Source of the DNA: G020353235 sp035528295
GTDB lineage: Bacteria; Chloroflexota; Dehalococcoidia; Dehalococcoidales; JAUYDJ01
Assembly: GCA_035528295.1 (NCBI GenBank)
Contig: DATKYY010000040.1
Location: forward strand, 1 to 13,694
DNA: 13,694 nt
Direction: 5' to 3'
The notes below the pieces were generated by a model. The model saw only the letters and a list, made by a program, of their open reading frames with translations. It was not told where the DNA came from and ran no database searches. Shown one piece after another: positions 7,139 to 13,694 of this stretch (positions are counted from its first letter, which is position 1; every line of letters begins with the position of its first letter). A program made the position numbers and the translations under genes.

Positions 7139-8104
7139 TTGAAGCTAAGCAAAATCTATAAACCGATTCAGCAGGATCTGGTCAAGGTAGAAGAAATCCT
7201 GGCGTCGGTCACCAAGGTTGAGCCTGCCTGGCTGGCTGAAATGCTGGACTATAGCCTGAGCGGTGGGGGCAAGCGAATCCGTCCCGCCCTGGCGCTGCTA
7301 TCGGGCAAGCTTCATGACTATAACCTTGATTACTTGCTGCCGATGGGGGTGGCGGTTGAGCTGATGCACACCGCTACGCTGGTTCATGATGATGCCATTG
7401 ACAATTCACTAATTCGCCGGAGCAAGCCGACGATTAACAGTGCCTGGGGTGAGGAGAAAGCGGTGCTGCTGGGCGACTACCTGTTTGCCCGCTCGGGAGA
7501 GTTTGCCGCTGATACTCAGAACCTGCGGGTGGTCAGGCTGTTCAGCCAGACACTGGCGATTATTTCTACCGGGGAATTGGAGCAGACCTTCACCGCTTTC
7601 AATACGGAGCAGAGCTGGCAGGACTACCTCAGGCGGATTTCTCGTAAAACGGCCTCCCTCTTTTCGCTGGCAACTGAATCAGGGGCTATCCTGAGCCAGG
7701 CGCCGGAGGAATCAATCGAGATTCTGAGGGATTATGGCTATAATCTGGGTATTGCCTTTCAAATAGTGGATGATATTCTGGACTTTATCGGCACTGAAGA
7801 GGAACTGGGCAAGCCGGTAGGCTCCGATCTGGCTCAGGGCACCCTTACTTTACCGGCGATACTCCTCATGGAGCAATATCCTGATGATAACCCGGTAAAG
7901 AAGTTATTTAATGATGAGGACAGGCCGAAAAATATCGAACTGGCCTTAAAGATGGTCCGTGACTCGTCAATTCCGGAGACATGCTGCCAGATGGCGGCCG
8001 ATTATTGTGCCAAGGCCTGCCGCAATCTCAATCTCCTGCCTGATAATGACAGCCTTCAGTCGCTAGTCCAGCTGGCTGGCTTTATTACCGAAAGAAGAAG
8101 ATAG
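7139..8104 (+). CDS. Long-chain polyprenyl diphosphate synthase (IspB/HepT-like)
   Basis: A trans-prenyltransferase that extends an allylic diphosphate with isopentenyl diphosphate units. The 321 residues include GGGKRIRP (42-49), the first Asp-rich motif DDAID (84-88) and the second, DDILD (211-215), which bind Mg-diphosphate. The fifth residue before the first motif is a small Ala (Ala79) rather than an aromatic, which in this family goes with long products such as hepta- to nonaprenyl chains. A quinone side chain is therefore the likely use, though product length is inferred. The start is TTG at 7139, supported by GGGGAG (7130-7135) upstream and by the normal N-terminus that follows. It lies 11 bp after metG and ends 10 bp from the converging ftsH stop. 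Confidence 0.88.
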   Translation: MKLSKIYKPIQQDLVKVEEILASVTKVEPAWLAEMLDYSLSGGGKRIRPALALLSGKLHDYNLDYLLPMGVAVELMHTATLVHDDAIDNSLIRRSKPTINSAWGEEKAVLLGDYLFARSGEFAADTQNLRVVRLFSQTLAIISTGELEQTFTAFNTEQSWQDYLRRISRKTASLFSLATESGAILSQAPEESIEILRDYGYNLGIAFQIVDDILDFIGTEEELGKPVGSDLAQGTLTLPAILLMEQYPDDNPVKKLFNDEDRPKNIELALKMVRDSSIPETCCQMAADYCAKACRNLNLLPDNDSLQSLVQLAGFITERRR

Positions 8105-8114
8105 TAAATACGGC

Positions 8115-10052
8115 TTAATCAGGGGTAGCCGGAGACTGTCTCGGGACAAGGCGGGGCACTGCGGGAGCCTTGCTGGGCTTGGCGGCGGGCTCTTTCTCGG
8201 CTACCGGTTCGACGGGAACCGGGGTCGGTTTTACCCTGGTTTTGCGGGCGCGTTTGCCGCCGGCTTTGCTCAGCAGTGCTTCTAGGTCTTCGCCCTCAAG
8301 CGTCTCATCGGCGATAAGCTTTTCGGCGATGAGAATCAGCTTCGATTTATTCTCGGCTAAAATCTTGCGGGCGGTTTCGTGAGCATCCCGGATAGCCTTG
8401 TTGACTTCCTCATCAATGGCGTCAGCCACCTTGTCGCCGTAGTCTTTTTGTTCTGATATCTCGCGACCGAGGAAGACCATTTCCTGTTTATCGCCAAAGG
8501 TACGTGGTCCCAGTCTGTCGCTCATGCCGAAGTCGGTTACCATCTTGCGAGCCAGCGCGGTAGCCCGTTTGATGTCGTCATAAGCGCCGGTGGTTACGTC
8601 ATTAAAGATTAATTCTTCAGCGGCATGACCGCCGAGGAAGGTGGCGATCATAGCTTTGATTTGAGAGCGCGAGGTAAGGTAGCGGTCTTCAACCGGTAAT
8701 TGCTTGGTGCTACCGAGAGACATACCCCGGGCCACTATGGATATTTTGTGTACCGGGTCAGCGTTGGGCAGCATTTTAGCCACCAGAGCATGCCCGGACT
8801 CGTGGTAGGCGATAATCTCCTTTTCTTTGGGGCTTATCTTGCGGCTCTTCCGCTCCGGACCGGAGATTACCCGGTCTATTGACTCTTCAAGTTCTTCCAT
8901 ACTGATTATCTTTTTGTTCCGTCTCGCGGCCAGAATCGCTGCCTCATTAAGCAGATTGGCCAGGTCGGCGCCACTGAAACCAACCGTCCCTTTGGCCAAT
9001 ACGGTTAAATCGGCATCTTTAGCCAGGGGCTTACCCTTGGCGTGGACCTTGAGAATGGCGATCCGGCCATTGATATCGGGCTGGTCCAGGACTACCCGGC
9101 GGTCAAAGCGCCCGGGGCGGAGCAGGGCCGGGTCGAGAATATCGGGGCGGTTGGTAGCCGCTATGACAATGACGCCGGCATTGGTGTCAAAGCCGTCCAT
9201 TTCGGTCAGAATCTGGTTGAGGGTTTGCTCCCTCTCGTCGTGGCTGCCGCCCAGACCGGCACCGCGCTGGCGGCCCACCGCGTCAATCTCATCAATAAAG
9301 ATGATGCAGGGGGTATTGCGCTTGGCCTGGTCAAAGAGGTCACGCACCCGGGAGGCACCAACACCGACAAACATCTCGACAAATTCACTGCCGCTGATGG
9401 AGAAGAAGGGAACGCCGGCTTCACCAGCTACTGCCCGGGCAAGCAGCGTTTTGCCGGTGCCCGGCGGACCGACCAGCAATACCCCTCGGGGGATGCGGGC
9501 GCCCAGGCTCTGAAACTTCTCCCTTGATTTGAGGAAATCCACTACCTCATTTAGTTCCTGTTTGGCTTCCTCAACCCCGGCGACATCATTAAAGGTTATC
9601 GTCGGCGTATCGGCCGGGAAGAGGCGGGCTCGGCTGCGGCCAAAGCTGAGTGCCTGGCTATTAGCCCCGCGTGCCTGCCGGAAGACAAAGAATAGCAAGC
9701 CGACCAGGATAATGAGGGGGATGAAGTTAATCATCAGTGCTCCCCAGTCAATTCCGGACGAGTCCTTGACCTCGACTACTATCCCTTCCAGGTTAAGCCC
9801 GGCAATATCATGCAGGCTGTCGTTACCTTCTTTGAAGGCGACCAGTTCAATGCCATCAACGGTGGTCAGCAGTAGCTTGTCACCCTCTATCAGAATCCCA
9901 GCTATCTGGCCCTTTTGTGACATGGCTACCAGCTGGCTTTGCGGAATTGTCTCCGGTTTCTGCGTATTGGTCAGAATTTGAGTGAAGAGGAAGACAGCAG
10001 TAATGAGCAGGGCAATATAGATTAAGCCACTACCTTTCCAGAAAGGCTTCAT
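8115..10052 (-). CDS. ftsH: ATP-dependent zinc metalloprotease FtsH
   Basis: Membrane-anchored AAA+ protease forming hexamers that extract and degrade misfolded or regulatory membrane proteins. The 645 residues show a first transmembrane helix (about 10-27), an extracytoplasmic segment, a second helix (106-124), Walker A GPPGTGKT (195-202), the pore loop MFVGVG (227-232), Walker B IIFIDEID (250-257), a second region of homology ending RPGRFDR (312-318), and the zinc site HESGH (417-421). Asp493 is the probable third ligand. The last 45 or so residues are a Pro/Ala/Lys-rich low-complexity tail. ATG at 10052 follows GAGGTG by 10 nt and begins a typical basic N-terminus before the first helix. 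It has its own upstream promoter and is probably monocistronic. Confidence 0.97.
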   Translation of the reverse strand: MKPFWKGSGLIYIALLITAVFLFTQILTNTQKPETIPQSQLVAMSQKGQIAGILIEGDKLLLTTVDGIELVAFKEGNDSLHDIAGLNLEGIVVEVKDSSGIDWGALMINFIPLIILVGLLFFVFRQARGANSQALSFGRSRARLFPADTPTITFNDVAGVEEAKQELNEVVDFLKSREKFQSLGARIPRGVLLVGPPGTGKTLLARAVAGEAGVPFFSISGSEFVEMFVGVGASRVRDLFDQAKRNTPCIIFIDEIDAVGRQRGAGLGGSHDEREQTLNQILTEMDGFDTNAGVIVIAATNRPDILDPALLRPGRFDRRVVLDQPDINGRIAILKVHAKGKPLAKDADLTVLAKGTVGFSGADLANLLNEAAILAARRNKKIISMEELEESIDRVISGPERKSRKISPKEKEIIAYHESGHALVAKMLPNADPVHKISIVARGMSLGSTKQLPVEDRYLTSRSQIKAMIATFLGGHAAEELIFNDVTTGAYDDIKRATALARKMVTDFGMSDRLGPRTFGDKQEMVFLGREISEQKDYGDKVADAIDEEVNKAIRDAHETARKILAENKSKLILIAEKLIADETLEGEDLEALLSKAGGKRARKTRVKPTPVPVEPVAEKEPAAKPSKAPAVPRLVPRQSPATPD

Positions 10053-10084
10053 TATTCGTATTCACCTCAATTTATATTTAGCTT

Positions 10085-10113
10085 CTTATATTATAGCAGA
10101 GATGGCAAGTCAA
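10085..10113 (-). promoter_or_regulatory. Promoter of ftsH
   Basis: On the minus strand TTGACT (10113-10108) and TATAAG (10090-10085), each a 5/6 match, are 17 nt apart. The expected start is near 10078, with a leader of about 26 nt. A perfect TATAAT overlaps five bases upstream but would leave only 12 nt from the same -35 box. Confidence 0.65.
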
Positions 10114-10166
10114 CAAAAATTACTCTCTTTTAAACAGGGTGGGGATAATAAGACAGGGGCTATCTT

Positions 10167-10994
10167 CTAGAGAGTCATATAGGCTTCTTTGAGCAGCAAG
10201 GCATCCTCTTCCAGATTGGGGCTTTCGCAGATGATTAACCCCCCGACATGATAGTCACGCAGCGCTTTGATTAGCTCGGTGTACTGAAAGTCCGAGTCCT
10301 TGAGCTCAAGGTGGCTTATCTCCCCCTTCCGGCCATACCTGATGCCGGAGACATGCACGTGAATGTTATCCAGGGCAGCCCTGCCCAGACGCTCCTCAAC
10401 CTGTCGCAGGATGGCGATAAACTCAGGGTAAGAGTTAGACTTACCATCGCGGGCATGCCAGTGGGCAAAGTCAATACACGGGGCCAGCCCCTCCAGCTCG
10501 GTGCACAGCTTGAGCACCTCGTCGATAGTGCCGAACGCGCTTGGTTTGCCCATAATTTCCGGTCTGATGCAGACTGGATTATGCTCCCTTTTAAGCTGAC
10601 CGAGCACTTCCTCAAGGCGTTTCTTTACATTCTGGTAGACTTTTTCGGGCGGGTCGCCGAGGTAAAAAGCAGGGTGGAAAACAATGCTTTCGGCACCACA
10701 CAGCCCCCCGATGCGGGCGGTCTGGAGCAGTCTATCCTGACTGGCTCTTATCTTTTCCGGCTCGCGGGCGTTAAGATTTATGTAGTAGGGGGCGTGGGCG
10801 GACAGCTTTACCCCTTCTTTAAGGGCGGTCTCGGCAACCAGGCGGGCTCCCGCCTCACCCATTTTTACCCCTTTGACAAACTCTATCTCCATACCACCGA
10901 GTCCAAGCTCGGCAATACGCTTGATGCCATCAATAGTAGTCTTGGGCCAGGCACTGTGGGGAACGCCAGCGGTGCCGAAAAGCAGCTCTGCCAT
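10167..10994 (-). CDS. Endonuclease IV-like TIM-barrel protein (AP endonuclease family 2)
   Basis: A 275-residue protein of the xylose isomerase-like / endonuclease IV barrel superfamily; the DNA-repair members cut 5' to abasic sites using three metal ions. Most expected metal ligands are visible: His67 in SAHAPYY, His107 in VFHPAF, Glu146 in IRPEIMG, Asp175 and His178 in CIDFAH, His214 in HVHVSG, His228 in GEISH and Glu257 in ICESP. The usual Asp two residues before the late His (DxH in classical Nfo) is not there; that position is Ile, with a Glu one residue further upstream. AP endonuclease activity is therefore plausible but not certain. ATG at 10994 has AAGGA about 10 nt upstream. It has its own candidate promoter facing away from rsfS. 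Confidence 0.75.
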   Translation of the reverse strand: MAELLFGTAGVPHSAWPKTTIDGIKRIAELGLGGMEIEFVKGVKMGEAGARLVAETALKEGVKLSAHAPYYINLNAREPEKIRASQDRLLQTARIGGLCGAESIVFHPAFYLGDPPEKVYQNVKKRLEEVLGQLKREHNPVCIRPEIMGKPSAFGTIDEVLKLCTELEGLAPCIDFAHWHARDGKSNSYPEFIAILRQVEERLGRAALDNIHVHVSGIRYGRKGEISHLELKDSDFQYTELIKALRDYHVGGLIICESPNLEEDALLLKEAYMTL

Positions 10995-11014
10995 TTTGGT
11001 TTTGTCCTTATTTT

Positions 11015-11043
11015 TAGTGTAGCATAGCCGCCCAGACCAGCCA
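11015..11043 (-). promoter_or_regulatory. Candidate promoter for the endonuclease IV-like gene
   Basis: On the minus strand TTGGCT and TACACT (4/6 matches each) are 17 nt apart, and a TGC immediately before TACACT makes an extended -10 element. It sits just upstream of the AAGGA site and ATG at 10994, in the divergent region shared with rsfS. Confidence 0.45.
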
Positions 11044-11053
11044 AATTTTTGAC

Positions 11054-11082
11054 TTGACCTTTTCTTCTGGCTTGGCTACAAT
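11054..11082 (+). promoter_or_regulatory. Promoter of rsfS
   Basis: TTGACC (11054-11059) and TACAAT (11077-11082), each a 5/6 match, are 17 nt apart. Transcription should start near 11089. This places the CTG at 11121 about 32 nt into the message, which supports a start well before the first TTG at 11187. Confidence 0.6.
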
Positions 11083-11120
11083 TTTTAGTAGCCTGATATT
11101 TCAGGGTTGGGAGCGGTAGG

Positions 11121-11465
11121 CTGGAAGCGATAGAGATTGCCCGCAAGGCAGTAGAAGCGGCTAGCGATAAGCAAGCTAGCGACATTTTGCTCTTGGATAC
11201 CCGCCAGGTATGTGGTTTTGCCGACTATTTTGTCATCTGCAGCGGTGACTCCGGCCGGCAGATTCAGGCTATTTATGATGAAGTCGGCCATTTCCTGAAG
11301 AAGAGTGGTATTCGGCCGCACCATGCTGAGGGCACTTTGGACTCAGGGTGGCTTCTGCTTGATTTTGGCGATGTGATTGTGCACATCTTTGCCCTCGATG
11401 AGCGGGACTATTATCAACTGGATAAGCTGTGGAGCCAGGCGGTCCCGGTACTCCGGATTCAGTAG
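11121..11465 (+). CDS. rsfS: Ribosomal silencing factor RsfS, probable CTG start
   Basis: RsfS binds ribosomal protein uL14 on the large subunit and blocks subunit joining when nutrients are short. The core is clear: DILLLDTR (21-28), FADYFVICSG (33-42), HAEG (68-71), DSGWLLLDFGDVIVHIF (74-90) and ERDYYQLDKLW (94-104). The first conventional start codon in frame (TTG at 11187) would delete the conserved N-terminal helix. Upstream codons read LEAIEIARKAVEAASDKQAS, exactly the family's N-terminus, and the frame is closed by TGA at 11094. The only start-like codon in that space is CTG at 11121, with GGGAG (11109-11113) 7 nt before it. The resulting 114 residues fit the family. Its stop overlaps the end of the converging ndk gene by 7 bp. 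Confidence 0.88.
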   Translation: MEAIEIARKAVEAASDKQASDILLLDTRQVCGFADYFVICSGDSGRQIQAIYDEVGHFLKKSGIRPHHAEGTLDSGWLLLDFGDVIVHIFALDERDYYQLDKLWSQAVPVLRIQ

Positions 11466-11878
11466 TCCCCGATTTCGTCCTCAGTGAAGAAAAGTCCGAT
11501 TTCCTTCTCGGCAGTCTCAACCGAGTCCGAACCGTGAATAACGTTGCGTTCAATATCAAGGCCGAAGTCAGCCCTGATGGTGCCGGCTTCAGCCTTGGCC
11601 GGGTCGGTTGCCCCCATTGCCTTTCTGATTACGGCTACGGCATTTTCCCCGGCAAAAACGGCGGCAATTATTGGCACCGAGCTGATGTAATCTACCAAGC
11701 CCTGAAAGAAGGGCTTGTCCTTATGGATGGCATAGTGTTTCCGGGCCAGGGCTTTATCCATTTGAAGCCTCTTGAAGGCGACCAGCTTAAGCCCCTCCCC
11801 CTCCAGACGGGCGATAATAGCGCCGTCCAGTCCCCGCTGCATAGCATCCGGCTTGATGAGAACTAAAGACCTCTCCAT
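11459..11878 (-). CDS. ndk: Nucleoside diphosphate kinase
   Basis: Ndk transfers the gamma-phosphate from ATP to other (deoxy)nucleoside diphosphates through a phosphohistidine. The 139 residues match the family length, with Lys9 in LIKPDA, the ATP-site segment HKDKPFF, and the active-site His115 in NVIHGSDS. The C-terminus ends in GDY. ATG at 11878 is supported by AGGAG 6 nt upstream. The gene is last in the minus-strand run thiL-tsaE-tsaB-ndk, 30 bp after tsaB. Its TGA lies within the last codons of the opposing rsfS, so the two mRNAs must be complementary at their 3' ends. Confidence 0.97.
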   Translation of the reverse strand: MERSLVLIKPDAMQRGLDGAIIARLEGEGLKLVAFKRLQMDKALARKHYAIHKDKPFFQGLVDYISSVPIIAAVFAGENAVAVIRKAMGATDPAKAEAGTIRADFGLDIERNVIHGSDSVETAEKEIGLFFTEDEIGDY

Positions 11879-11908
11879 TTAAAGCTCCTGTTATTTAATT
11901 GATAAGCC

Positions 11909-12616
11909 TTAATTTGTTTCCGGCTCACTTATTATCCTTAGCCGCTTCTTCGGCTGGGTAATCGGTGGTCGCCTGAGATACAGGGGTTGTAGCGTGGTCA
12001 GGTCGTCATACTGGCCAGCCTCAAGCCGTTTAAGCCCCAGCTCGGCTAAAAAACCAGCCCGGCGCAGTGTGGCAATGGGGGACAGTATTATCGCTTTGGA
12101 CTTGAGCCTGCTTCTCAGCTGCTGGGCAATGTCGGGGGTTATTTCCCCGCAAAAAATAGCCTTGCTGTTTATCAGGGCGCATAGCGCCTCAACGGTGGTG
12201 ATGTGCTCGGCAAGTAGCCGGCACCACTTCTGGCGCTTTTGGTACAGGGCGGTGGCAATCTCGCCCCGCCCGGCACTGAATACGGGGCAAATAGGCAGGC
12301 CGGTCTCGGCGTGGGGATAGGCGGCGGCTTCCAGGGTGCTGATGCCGATAATGGGGCACCCCAGGCTGAGGGCTAGCCCCTTGGCGGTGCTGATGCCCAC
12401 CCGCAGGCCGTTGAAGCTGCCCGGTCCTCGGGCGACAATAATGGCGCTGACCATCTCCAGCCTTGCTTTAGCCTGACCCAGCAGCTGAAACAGGTGGGGC
12501 AGGAGCTCGGTGGTGTGGCTCTGCTGGCAGCGCCAGCTAAGCTCGGCCAGCACCCGGCTATCCTGGACGATAGCAATGCTGGCGGTTTCGGTTGAGGTGT
12601 CTATGGCTAGTTGCAT
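11909..12616 (-). CDS. tsaB: tRNA t6A37 biosynthesis protein TsaB
   Basis: TsaB is the non-catalytic ASKHA-fold partner that holds TsaD and TsaE in the complex making N6-threonylcarbamoyladenosine at A37 of ANN-decoding tRNAs. The 235 residues begin with the family's LAIDTSTETASIAI strand pair, then SHTTELLPHL (33-42) and the signature ARGPGSFNGLRVGISTAKGLA (62-82), where Asn replaces the more common Thr after GPGSF. A TTG directly before the ATG could also initiate, adding one Met. ATG at 12616 is preferred because it overlaps the tsaE TGA as TGATG, the typical arrangement for coupled translation. tsaD is not in the window. Confidence 0.93.
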   Translation of the reverse strand: MQLAIDTSTETASIAIVQDSRVLAELSWRCQQSHTTELLPHLFQLLGQAKARLEMVSAIIVARGPGSFNGLRVGISTAKGLALSLGCPIIGISTLEAAAYPHAETGLPICPVFSAGRGEIATALYQKRQKWCRLLAEHITTVEALCALINSKAIFCGEITPDIAQQLRSRLKSKAIILSPIATLRRAGFLAELGLKRLEAGQYDDLTTLQPLYLRRPPITQPKKRLRIISEPETN

Positions 12617-13095
12617 CAATTTTGCCTTCCCAGAGAGCGTTTTAGCCGGGCGAGCATATCCTGGTAGCGCCTGCCGTCGGGTTTGAACTTGAGGCGGCGC
12701 TCGGTATCGGAAAGATAGTCAATTTCAATCAGCAGGTATTCGGCGGGCAGTTCACTGAATCCCTTCTCGGCCCATTCCACGACACAGATGCCCTTTCCGT
12801 AGAGATATTCATCCAGCCCCAATTCGGCAATCTCGGCGGTCTGGTCAAGGCGGTACAGGTCGATGTGATACAGCGGTAGTCTGCCGCAAAGTTCCCTGAC
12901 GATAACGAAAGAGGGGCTGAGCACATAGTCTGTGATATCCAGCCCGCGGGCAATGCCCTGAGTGAGGCAGGTCTTACCGCTGCCCAGTTTGCCGACCAGA
13001 AGCAGGATATCACCGGACAGGGCTAGCCTGCCGAGGTGAGCTCCAAGTTCCTGGGTCTGCTCCGGGCTATGACTGATTAATTCGAGGTGGCTCAT
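12616..13095 (-). CDS. tsaE: tRNA t6A37 biosynthesis ATPase TsaE
   Basis: TsaE is the P-loop ATPase that resets the TsaB-TsaD complex during t6A formation. In its 159 residues, Walker A reads GKLGSGKT (35-42), followed by SPSF (60-63; the family usually has SPTF), the HxDLYRL signature (His77, Asp79) and VVEWAEK (105-111). The C-terminus is basic. ATG at 13095 begins at the normal N-terminus; the ribosome site is weak (GGGAAAAG). It lies 34 bp after thiL and overlaps the tsaB start by one base. Confidence 0.95.
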   Translation of the reverse strand: MSHLELISHSPEQTQELGAHLGRLALSGDILLLVGKLGSGKTCLTQGIARGLDITDYVLSPSFVIVRELCGRLPLYHIDLYRLDQTAEIAELGLDEYLYGKGICVVEWAEKGFSELPAEYLLIEIDYLSDTERRLKFKPDGRRYQDMLARLKRSLGRQN

Positions 13096-13129
13096 ATCTT
13101 TTCCCGGTGATAGGTTAGGTGGCTATTCT

Positions 13130-13694
13130 CTATCGGGCAGCAAAGTGGTTCCAGCTTGTTTTGCCCAGGTCAAAGGGTCTGCCCTGGCTATCAATCAGGG
13201 CTATCTCTGCTTTACCGGCCACGATTTCACCAATTACGGTTACCGGGCAGGCAAGGGACTGTTTTACTTTTGCCATAATTTCACTGCTGGCGGTAAAGAG
13301 CAGCTCGTAGTCCTCGCCGCCGGCCAGGGCCAGTTTAAGCGCCTGTTCGCCGAGGTTATTGCTGACTAAGGGCAGAATCGGCACGTGGTCAATCTCTACC
13401 CGAGCCCCGACCCGGCTGGCCTGGCAGACATGATTTAAATCGGAAAGCAGGCCATCGCTGATATCGATGGCGGTCTTGACTCCATTTTCTACCAGCGTCT
13501 GTCCTTCGGCAACTCGGGGATTGGGCTGCCAGAAGGCTTTGGTTAGGGTAGCGCTGACTTCAGCGTTAGCCTGAGCCTGCCGCTTGAGTATCGCCAAACC
13601 CGCGGCGGCGGTGCCGAGGTAACCGGTAACGGCTATTTTTTCACCGGGCCTGGCCGTAGCGCGGGTGAGTATGTGCTTTGTCTGGCTTGAGGCG
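13130..13694 (-). CDS. thiL: Thiamine-monophosphate kinase ThiL (N-terminus beyond the window)
   Basis: ThiL phosphorylates thiamine monophosphate to thiamine diphosphate, the last step of cofactor synthesis. About 188 C-terminal residues are present; the frame stays open through the window edge, so the gene begins beyond 13694. The TTG at 13597 is not a real start, because upstream codons continue the family sequence GEKIAVTGYLGTAAAGLAIL. Further marks are the PurM/ThiL signature AIDISDGLLSDLNH and AGGEDYELLFTA, then VTVIGEI near the end. Full-length ThiL is about 330 residues, so roughly the first 140 are missing by window cut, not by damage. It appears to lead the thiL-tsaE-tsaB-ndk run. 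Confidence 0.93.
   Translation of the reverse strand, partial: ASSQTKHILTRATARPGEKIAVTGYLGTAAAGLAILKRQAQANAEVSATLTKAFWQPNPRVAEGQTLVENGVKTAIDISDGLLSDLNHVCQASRVGARVEIDHVPILPLVSNNLGEQALKLALAGGEDYELLFTASSEIMAKVKQSLACPVTVIGEIVAGKAEIALIDSQGRPFDLGKTSWNHFAAR

Noticed and set aside
8827..9513. Plus-strand open frame of 228 codons within ftsH
   Set aside because: It is antisense to the conserved AAA+ domain; its Arg/Ser/Pro-rich composition is typical of a shadow frame.
9042..9527. Second plus-strand open frame within ftsH
   Set aside because: Also antisense to ftsH and overlapping the other shadow in a different frame; no family features.
10311..11027. Plus-strand open frame of 238 codons opposite the endonuclease IV-like gene
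   Set aside because: The minus-strand gene carries conserved metal ligands and a promoter; the plus-strand product is unrecognisable.
11187..11465. rsfS starting at TTG 11187
   Set aside because: This removes the conserved N-terminal helix that is plainly encoded upstream in frame.
1..13694. Defence system, prophage, insertion sequence, CRISPR array, tRNA or rRNA
   Set aside because: Every gap is shorter than about 155 bp and explained by promoters; no direct repeats, transposase, integrase or RNA-gene motifs were seen.

Overview
The window is a compact stretch of bacterial chromosome that is almost entirely housekeeping. I recognise 13 of its 14 genes at least to family level. There are no RNA genes, insertion sequences, CRISPR arrays or phage genes, and no gap between genes exceeds about 155 bp. 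From memory, the order metG / long-chain polyprenyl synthase / ftsH / endonuclease-IV-like / rsfS / ndk, together with a CBS-less GuaB3-type protein and a TreT-like glycosyltransferase, resembles Dehalococcoidia (Chloroflexota). That assignment is inference; no search was run.

Layout. (1) 1-702 (+): the 3' part of an uncharacterised, possibly TIM-barrel-like gene with an acidic tail. (2) 708-4144 (-): an NAD-dependent epimerase, then a GuaB3-type IMP dehydrogenase-family protein, then a TreT-like trehalose synthase whose start lies 1 nt past the guaB3 stop. The epimerase has a perfect TTGACA-17-TATAAT promoter. (3) 4297-8104 (+): rsmI, a small zinc-ribbon protein, metG and a long-chain polyprenyl diphosphate synthase, closely packed and probably one operon. 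(4) 8115-10052 (-): ftsH with its own promoter. (5) 10167-10994 (-): an endonuclease-IV-like TIM-barrel protein. (6) 11121-11465 (+): rsfS, divergent from the previous gene and apparently starting at a CTG codon. (7) 11459-13694 (-): thiL (cut by the window end), tsaE, tsaB and ndk, probably one operon, with tsaE and tsaB joined by a TGATG overlap.

How the genes relate. Translation and RNA modification dominate: RsmI (16S rRNA 2'-O-methylation), MetG (tRNA charging), TsaB and TsaE (t6A37 tRNA modification) and RsfS (ribosome silencing). The rest cover nucleotide metabolism (GuaB3, Ndk), thiamine diphosphate synthesis (ThiL), isoprenoid chains probably for quinones (polyprenyl synthase), membrane proteolysis (FtsH) and sugar or compatible-solute metabolism (epimerase, TreT-like). 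Three convergent gene pairs meet with gaps of 5 bp, 10 bp and a 7 bp overlap, and I see no intrinsic terminator at any of them.

I did not find a novel defence, mobile or signalling system. The observations most worth checking are the non-AUG start of rsfS, the overlapping convergent 3' ends, the inverted repeat over the epimerase -35 box, the altered metal-ligand motif in the endonuclease-IV-like protein, and the two uncharacterised genes at 1-702 and 5145-5408.
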